Source of the DNA: DASZUK01 sp963844575
GTDB lineage: Bacteria; Actinomycetota; Acidimicrobiia; Acidimicrobiales; RAAP-2
Length of the DNA stretch: 64,000 bases
Direction of reading: 5' to 3'
Assembly: GCA_963844575.1 (NCBI GenBank)
Contig: CAWJOU010000005.1
Coordinates: 3,534,001-3,598,000 of the forward strand
Shown here: positions 59,409 through 64,000 of the stretch, in pieces
Layout: the number at the start of each line of letters is the position of its first letter
Position numbering within the stretch: the first letter of the stretch is position 1
Notes under the pieces: model-generated
The model's database searches: none
What the model was told of the DNA's origin: nothing
The model's input: the letters and a program-made list of their open reading frames with translations, nothing else
Made by a program: the position numbers and the translations under genes

Positions 59409-60689
59409 ATGAACCCAACGCCCACGACCACCGTGCTCGATGGCCCGACCGACGTCGATCCGATCGACGCGGACGTCGTCCGCAAGGACTTCCCGCTGCT
59501 CGCTCGAGAGGTCCACGGCCGGCCGATCGTCTACCTCGACTCCGCGGCGACCGCCCTCCAGCCCCGGGCGGTGCTGGCCGCGATGGAGCAGTACTACGAG
59601 ACGACGCACGCCAACGTCCACCGCGGCGTCTACGCGACGGCCGAGGAGGCGACGAACCGCTACGAGGCCGCCCGGGTGCTGGCCGGCCGGTTCATCGGCG
59701 CCCCCGACCCGGCCCGGGAGATCGTGTTCACCAAGAACGCGACCGAGTCGCTGAACCTCGTCGCGCACTCGTGGGGCCGGACGAACCTGCGGGCCGGCGA
59801 CGCGGTCCTGCTGACCGAGATGGAGCACCACGCCAATCTCGTCCCGTGGCTGCAGTTGGCCGACGAGCGTGGCATCGAGCTGCGGTACCTGCCGGTCGAC
59901 GGCGACGGCCGGCTCGACCTGTCCGACCTCGACCGCCTGGTCGACGGGGTAAAGCTGGTCGGCGTCTCGGCCATGTCGAACGTGCTCGGGACGATCAACC
60001 CGCTGGCCCGGATCAGCGAGGCCGCGCACGCCGCTGGCGCGGTCGTCGTCGCCGACGGCGCCCAGTCCGTCCCCCACCTACCGGTCGACGTCGCCGCGCT
60101 CGGTGTCGACTTCCTGGCGTTCTCGGCCCACAAGATGCTCGGCCCGACCGGCATCGGCGTCCTGTGGGGCCGGGCCGACCTGCTCGACGCCATGCCGCCG
60201 TTCCTCGGCGGCGGCGGGATGATCCTCGACGTCCGGCTCGACCGCTTCCTGCCGGCGGACAGCCCGCAGCGGTTCGAGGCCGGCACGCCACCGATCGCCG
60301 AGGCCATCGGCCTGGCCGCCGCCATCGACTATCTCCAGGCCGTCGGGATGGACCGCATCCGGGCCCACGAGCAACGGCTCACCCGCTACGCGCTCGGCGC
60401 GCTGGCCGACCGGCTCGGCCCGGACTGCCGGGTCTTCGGGCCGCCGGCTGGTGACGACCGGGGCGGCGTGCTCTCGCTGGCCTTCCGGGACGTCCACGCC
60501 CACGACCTGGCCCAGGTGCTCGACCAGTTCGCGGTGTGCGTCCGGCCGGGCCACCACTGTGCGAAGCCGCTCATGCGCCAGCTCGGCGTCCCGGCGACCG
60601 CCCGGGCGTCGTTCGGCCTCTACAACCGCGAGGACGACGTCGACGTCCTGATCGAGGGATTGGCGGAAGCCGGTAGATTGTTCGGTTGA
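59409..60689 (+). CDS. sufS: Cysteine desulfurase SufS
   Basis: 426 residues, ATG one base after the sufC stop. PLP-dependent class V fold: YLDSAATALQPRAVLAAMEQYY, FTKNATESLNLVA, TEMEHHANLVPW, VVVADGAQSVPHLPVDV, PLP lysine in LAFSAHKMLGPTGIGVLWG. The catalytic Cys is in VCVRPGHHCAKPLMRQLG. Removes sulfur from cysteine and passes it to SufU. Overlaps sufU by one base (TGATG). Confidence 0.95.
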   Translation: MNPTPTTTVLDGPTDVDPIDADVVRKDFPLLAREVHGRPIVYLDSAATALQPRAVLAAMEQYYETTHANVHRGVYATAEEATNRYEAARVLAGRFIGAPDPAREIVFTKNATESLNLVAHSWGRTNLRAGDAVLLTEMEHHANLVPWLQLADERGIELRYLPVDGDGRLDLSDLDRLVDGVKLVGVSAMSNVLGTINPLARISEAAHAAGAVVVADGAQSVPHLPVDVAALGVDFLAFSAHKMLGPTGIGVLWGRADLLDAMPPFLGGGGMILDVRLDRFLPADSPQRFEAGTPPIAEAIGLAAAIDYLQAVGMDRIRAHEQRLTRYALGALADRLGPDCRVFGPPAGDDRGGVLSLAFRDVHAHDLAQVLDQFAVCVRPGHHCAKPLMRQLGVPATARASFGLYNREDDVDVLIEGLAEAGRLFG

Positions 60690-61177
60690 TGCCGGACCTC
60701 GAAGAGCTCTACCGAGAGATCATTCTCGACCACTACCGCTCGCCGCGGAACCGCGGCGAGCTCGAATCGCCGCCGGCCCACCGCGTCGAGGGGTTCAACC
60801 CGCTCTGCGGCGACGAGGTCGTCGTCACGCTGGCCGTCGACGACGGCCGGCTGGCCGACATCAAGATCGCCGGGTCCGGCTGCTCGATCAGCCAGTCGTC
60901 GGCCTCGCTCATGTCCGCCGCGGTCAAGGGCCAGCCGGTCGACGAGGTGCAGCGGCTGATCCACACGTTCAAGTCGATGATGTCGATCCACGAGGCGTCG
61001 CTCGACCGGGACGGCGACGGTATCGGCGGCGACCCCGAGACGGTCGATCCGACGAAGCTCGGCGAGCTCGCCGCGCTGCAGGGCGTCGTCAAGTTCCCCG
61101 TTCGCATCAAGTGCGCCACGCTGAGCTGGAACGCGCTGGCCCAGGGTCTAGCCGAGCTGGAGACCGCGGCGAACTGA
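60689..61177 (+). CDS. sufU: SufU sulfur-transfer protein
   Basis: 162 residues from ATG 60689. Zinc/sulfur ligands: NPLCGDEVVV (Cys, Asp), IAGSGCSISQSSASLMS (Cys), RIKCATLSWNAL (Cys). The extra segment between residues 80 and 110 separates SufU from IscU. In SufU systems it is the sulfur acceptor of SufS by zinc exchange. Last gene of the operon; a hairpin follows. Confidence 0.95.
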   Translation: MPDLEELYREIILDHYRSPRNRGELESPPAHRVEGFNPLCGDEVVVTLAVDDGRLADIKIAGSGCSISQSSASLMSAAVKGQPVDEVQRLIHTFKSMMSIHEASLDRDGDGIGGDPETVDPTKLGELAALQGVVKFPVRIKCATLSWNALAQGLAELETAAN

Positions 61178-61180
61178 GCC

Positions 61181-61201
61181 AGCCGTCCCGGTGGGACGGC
61201 T
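61181..61201 (+). terminator. Strong hairpin after sufU
   Basis: AGCCGTCCC, loop GGT, then the exact inverse GGGACGGCT, starting four bases after the sufU stop. No U-run. It also faces the end of the convergent LCP gene and may serve both. Confidence 0.75.
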
Positions 61202-61267
61202 ACCCGATCTCCGGCCGGCGCCGGTCAACGCTGGGCGCTACTTCGGCGCGCCTTCCTTTGGCGTGCC

Positions 61268-62719
61268 CTACTTCGGCGTACAGGGCGCCGGGTCGTACGA
61301 CGGAGTCGGGGTGGTCGTCGGCGTGGTCGACGCCGGGGCCGTGGTGGCGCCGCCCGCGCTCGGCGCGGCGGTGGCCGGCGTCACGGCCGGCGGCTGGGCG
61401 GACACCAGTGTCCGGTCCGGCGGCGGTGCGGTCGGCGCCGTCAGCTCGCTGCCGAAGACCGAGACGAGCATCTGCTGGGCTGTCGGCTGGTTGACGAAGA
61501 GGACGTCGCCCCACGGTGTGACGAAGCCGTGTGTCATCGTCGGCAGCGTCAGCGTGGCGATGGCTGTCGGATTGATGTTGTGGAAGGCCCCGGCCAGGCC
61601 GATCATGTCGTTCAGCGTGAGCTGGTCGTCGATCGTGACGCCCTGGGGGATCGACCCCAAGAAGGCGTTGAGCTGCAGCGGGTTGTAGGACGACTTGGCC
61701 TTGTCGACGAGCGCCCGCAAGAACGCGTCCTGACGCTTGATCCGTCCGAAGTCACCGGTCGGGTCTGTGTGCCACTCGCCGTTCTCCTCGTACTGGAAGT
61801 GCCGGCTCCGGGCCACCTGCAGGGCCTCGGTCCCCGTCAGTAGCTGGCAGCCGGTGGTCGTGATGCTCAGGCCGGTCTCATTGGTCCCGCCGTTTGTTGT
61901 CCGGGCCGGATAGTTGAAGTTCAGGTAGACGCCGCCGAGGGCGTTGACCGCGCCCTTGAAGCCGCTGAAGTCGACCTGGACGACGTGGCTGATCGGGATG
62001 CCAAAGTTGGCCTCGACGGTCTGGACGAGCAATGTCGGGCCGCTGTTGTACGCCGAGTTGATGCGATTGAACTGGCCGAATGTTGTGACGTTCTTGCCGA
62101 CCTGGGAAACGAGGGTGTCACGGGGGACCGAGATGACCGTGATCTGCTTCGTCGCCGGCGCGACGTGCCAGATCATCAACACGTCACTGCGCTGGCCGCC
62201 AACCTCGGTCGCTGTGCCGTACTGGCTTGTGCCCTTCTTGTCCCCGACCCGCGTGTCGGAGCCGATGACGAGCATGTTGAACGGCTGGCCTGTGACCTGC
62301 TGATGCTCGCTGGCCACGTGGATCTTGGGGATCTGGTCGTAGCGGTACCGGGCGTAGCCATAGGCGCCACCGACGACGAGCCCGGCGAGGACGACGAGGG
62401 CGATGACGACGGTGAGGATCTTTCGGCGCCGGCTCCACCGGCGACGACCCCGGCCCGACCCGCCGTGGCGACCCCTCCCGGAACCTCGACCGCCGCCGCG
62501 GCCGCCACCACCGCTGGCCTGGTCGATCTGGTCGCCGAGAGACCGCAAGCCACCCTCGTTGGGCACCGGCGGACCGGCCGGTGGACCCGCCGGGTTACCG
62601 CCCGGCGGGCCGCCGATCTGGTCCCCGAGGGAGCGCAGCCCCGCCTCGTAGGACGGGGTCTCCCGGCCGCGGCGCCCGGGCGGCCCGGACGCGCCGCCAG
62701 AGGGACGACTGGAGGACAT
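61268..62719 (-). CDS. LytR-CpsA-Psr (LCP) family cell-wall glycopolymer ligase
   Basis: 483 residues. A cytoplasmic Gly/Pro-rich N-terminus has a duplicated GLRSLGDQI motif, then one membrane helix (ILTVVIALVVLAGLVVGGAYGYA). The LCP domain follows: FNMLVIGSDTRVGD, GQRSDVLMIWHVAPATKQITVISVPRDTLV (pyrophosphate-binding Arg and Asp), FNRINSAYNSGPTLLVQTVEANFGI and VARSRHFQYEENGEW. The tail is Thr/Pro-rich. It joins lipid-linked glycopolymers to peptidoglycan. Convergent with sufCSU and alone in its unit. Confidence 0.95.
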   Translation of the reverse strand: MSSSRPSGGASGPPGRRGRETPSYEAGLRSLGDQIGGPPGGNPAGPPAGPPVPNEGGLRSLGDQIDQASGGGGRGGGRGSGRGRHGGSGRGRRRWSRRRKILTVVIALVVLAGLVVGGAYGYARYRYDQIPKIHVASEHQQVTGQPFNMLVIGSDTRVGDKKGTSQYGTATEVGGQRSDVLMIWHVAPATKQITVISVPRDTLVSQVGKNVTTFGQFNRINSAYNSGPTLLVQTVEANFGIPISHVVQVDFSGFKGAVNALGGVYLNFNYPARTTNGGTNETGLSITTTGCQLLTGTEALQVARSRHFQYEENGEWHTDPTGDFGRIKRQDAFLRALVDKAKSSYNPLQLNAFLGSIPQGVTIDDQLTLNDMIGLAGAFHNINPTAIATLTLPTMTHGFVTPWGDVLFVNQPTAQQMLVSVFGSELTAPTAPPPDRTLVSAQPPAVTPATAAPSAGGATTAPASTTPTTTPTPSYDPAPCTPK

Positions 62720-62796
62720 GGCGTCCTACGGTAGCAACTGGCGCCCAATTCCCCGTGCCACCAGGGACGATCTGTCAGGTCCCCGTAAGGTTGTCG

Positions 62797-63600
62797 TCAG
62801 CCGGTGGCGTAGTGGACATAGCCGGTCTGCTCGAGCTCTTCGGCCAGCTCGGGACCGCCGGAGGCGACGAGCCGGCCGGCGACGAGGACGTGGATGACGT
62901 CGGCCCGCAGCTCGACGAGCAGCCGGTGGAAGTGGGTGACCGCGAGGACGCCGAGCCCCCACTCGGTCGTCGCCTGCTCGATGCGGCGGGCGACCGCGCC
63001 GAGGGCGTCGACGTCGAGGCCGGAGTCGATCTCGTCGAGCACGCAGAACGGCGGACGGAGCACACCGAGCTGCAGCACCTCGTTGCGCTTGCGCTCGCCG
63101 CCGGACAGGTCGACGTTCAGCGGCCGCTCGAGGAAGCGCTCGTCGAAGCCGATAGCGGACGCCTCGGCCCGGAGCCGGGCTCGCAGCTCGTCGGTGGTGA
63201 CGGGCTCGACGAGGCCGGAGAGATCGCCGGGCTCTCGGGCCGTGTCGGTGCCGAGCCGGCCGGCGAGAGCCTCGGCCATCGTCGCCTCCAGCCGGACGCC
63301 GGGCACCTCGATCGGCTGCTGCAGGGCGAGGAAGAGCCCAGCTCGGGCCCGCTCCCAGGCCGGCCGGCCGGCGAGCTCGACGCCGTCGAGCCGAATGCTC
63401 CCGCCGGTGACGACGGTCCCCGGGCGCCCCATGACCGCGTGGGCCAGCGTGCTCTTGCCGGACCCGTTCGGCCCCATGACGACGTGGACCTCGCCGCCGC
63501 GGACGGTCAGGCTGACGCCGTAGACGACCGGGCGGCCGGCGACCTCGGCGTGGAGGTCCTCGATCTCGAGGACGTGGTCGCTCAGCGGTTCGTCGTTCAC
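62797..63600 (-). CDS. sufC2: SufC-like ABC ATPase, second copy
   Basis: 267 residues; GTG overlaps the Rieske stop (GTGA). Motifs: HVVMGPNGSGKSTLAHAVMG, LFLALQQPIEVPGVRL (Q-loop; FQYP changed to LQQP), NVDLSGGERKRNEVLQLGVLRPPFCVLDEIDSGLDVDAL, AVTHFHRLLVEL. It clearly belongs to the SufC branch but is more diverged than the copy at 58652. Given the Rieske ferredoxin and probable sufD upstream, it is likely the partner of the local sufBD. The role split between the two copies is unknown. Confidence 0.9.
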   Translation of the reverse strand: MNDEPLSDHVLEIEDLHAEVAGRPVVYGVSLTVRGGEVHVVMGPNGSGKSTLAHAVMGRPGTVVTGGSIRLDGVELAGRPAWERARAGLFLALQQPIEVPGVRLEATMAEALAGRLGTDTAREPGDLSGLVEPVTTDELRARLRAEASAIGFDERFLERPLNVDLSGGERKRNEVLQLGVLRPPFCVLDEIDSGLDVDALGAVARRIEQATTEWGLGVLAVTHFHRLLVELRADVIHVLVAGRLVASGGPELAEELEQTGYVHYATG

Positions 63601-63914
63601 GGGAGCACCACCCCGACGTCGTCATCGACGACGTCGACGTCGTAGACCGGCACCGACTTCGTCGCCGGCAGCGAGCACGGCTGGCCGGTACGGAGATCGA
63701 ACGTGCTCCCGTGCCGGGCGCACTCCAGCTCGCACTCGTCCACCCAGACCTCCCCTTCGGCCAGCGAGAAGTCCTCGTGGCTGCACCGGTCACCGATGGC
63801 GTAGAAGTCGTCGCCGATCCGTACGAGGGCGATGCGGACCGGCCCGACGTCGAAACGGCGGGCCTGCCCCGGCTCGAGCTCGTCCTTCCGGCACAGCACG
63901 ACGCGCTCACCCAT
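63597..63914 (-). CDS. Rieske [2Fe-2S] ferredoxin of the suf locus
   Basis: 105 residues. Cluster ligands: CSHEDFSL (Cys-x-His) and CARHGSTF (Cys-x-x-His); spacing 17-18 residues between, normal for soluble Rieske ferredoxins. FDVGPVRIALVRIGDDFYAIGD is the family N-terminal strand. Its ATG overlaps the stop of the preceding gene by eight bases. In many actinobacteria a Rieske gene sits inside sufBD-x-sufC; an electron-transfer role in cluster assembly is assumed. Confidence 0.95.
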   Translation of the reverse strand: MGERVVLCRKDELEPGQARRFDVGPVRIALVRIGDDFYAIGDRCSHEDFSLAEGEVWVDECELECARHGSTFDLRTGQPCSLPATKSVPVYDVDVVDDDVGVVLP

Positions 63915-64000
63915 CGGCCGGCACCGCCTCGGGTGCCCGGTCGTCTGGCGCCAGGTCGTCTGGCGCCCGGTCGTCCGGCGCCCCGTCCGGCGCTCCGTCG
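63907..64000 (-). CDS. C-terminal end of an upstream gene, probably sufD
   Basis: Only the last 30 codons are in the window. They encode an Asp/Ala/Pro-rich tail with near repeats of APDD (three copies) ending EAVPADG. The tail itself is not diagnostic; gene order (x-Rieske-sufC) suggests SufD. The overlap with the Rieske start shows tight coupling. Confidence 0.5.
   Translation of the reverse strand, partial: DGAPDGAPDDRAPDDLAPDDRAPEAVPADG

Noticed and set aside
61645..61658. GGGGGATCGACCCC near-palindrome
   Set aside because: Inside the LCP gene and with a mismatched arm; not counted among the operators.

Overview
The window is high-GC DNA from an actinobacterium. Three things fit an Acidimicrobiia-type lineage, although no rRNA gene is present to prove it: a suf locus with a Rieske ferredoxin gene embedded in it, a secreted protein built from GYWxVASDGGIF-type 41-residue repeats, and a kinase/FN3/MoxR/DUF58/transglutaminase cluster.

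Left end (1-16.8 kb) is a mobile-element graveyard. After a partial VOC gene, an IS256-type element (about 619-8599) is split by an insertion made of an IS1595 fragment and a RIT (recombinase-in-trio) element with perfect 33-bp inverted ends (1674-6421). The third RIT recombinase gene is itself interrupted by an IS3-type element (2308-3706, 4-bp GCAG duplication). A second IS3-type element (7198-8550, CCT duplication) sits in the IS256 leader. At 9-14 kb are small membrane and lipoprotein genes, a CaiB/BaiF CoA-transferase, a frameshifted MFS exporter and a frameshifted divergent TetR regulator, with three similar candidate operators. IS630 and IS982 elements lie side by side at 14.5-16.7 kb.

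Middle (16.8-28.3 kb) holds housekeeping and accessory genes: DoxX-like protein, zinc alcohol dehydrogenase, HTH/flavin-reductase-fold protein, Fur-type regulator divergent from a NicO-type nickel/cobalt permease, methyltransferase divergent from an HxlR regulator, HhH-GPD protein, thiE, a hydrolase lacking its nucleophile serine, an acyl-CoA dehydrogenase, an MBL-fold hydrolase and a VapBC-like pair.

The most interesting block is 28.4-56.3 kb. It combines a minimal type VII secretion module (WXG100 protein, WXG-like partner, 441-aa WXG effector with a translationally coupled AT-richer partner gene, and an FHA-FtsK/SpoIIIE triple ATPase) with a PFNA-like cluster (Ser/Thr kinase with FN3 domain, FN3 protein, MoxR ATPase, DUF58, transglutaminase-fold protein). 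It also holds six zinc-ribbon proteins, two peptidoglycan-hydrolase-type proteins (CHAP, amidase_3) and a secreted repeat protein. Six palindromes of form GGGATnnATCCC (one with a terminal mismatch) lie in non-coding DNA upstream of eight transcription units in this block, which suggests one regulon.

Right end (56.3-64 kb) holds a glycogen-debranching-type enzyme, sufC-sufS-sufU on the plus strand, an LCP cell-wall ligase, and on the minus strand a second sufC-like gene, a Rieske ferredoxin and the end of an upstream gene, probably sufD. Single-base frameshifts recur in five genes. Some lie in G/C runs, so either real decay or residual sequencing indels must be considered.
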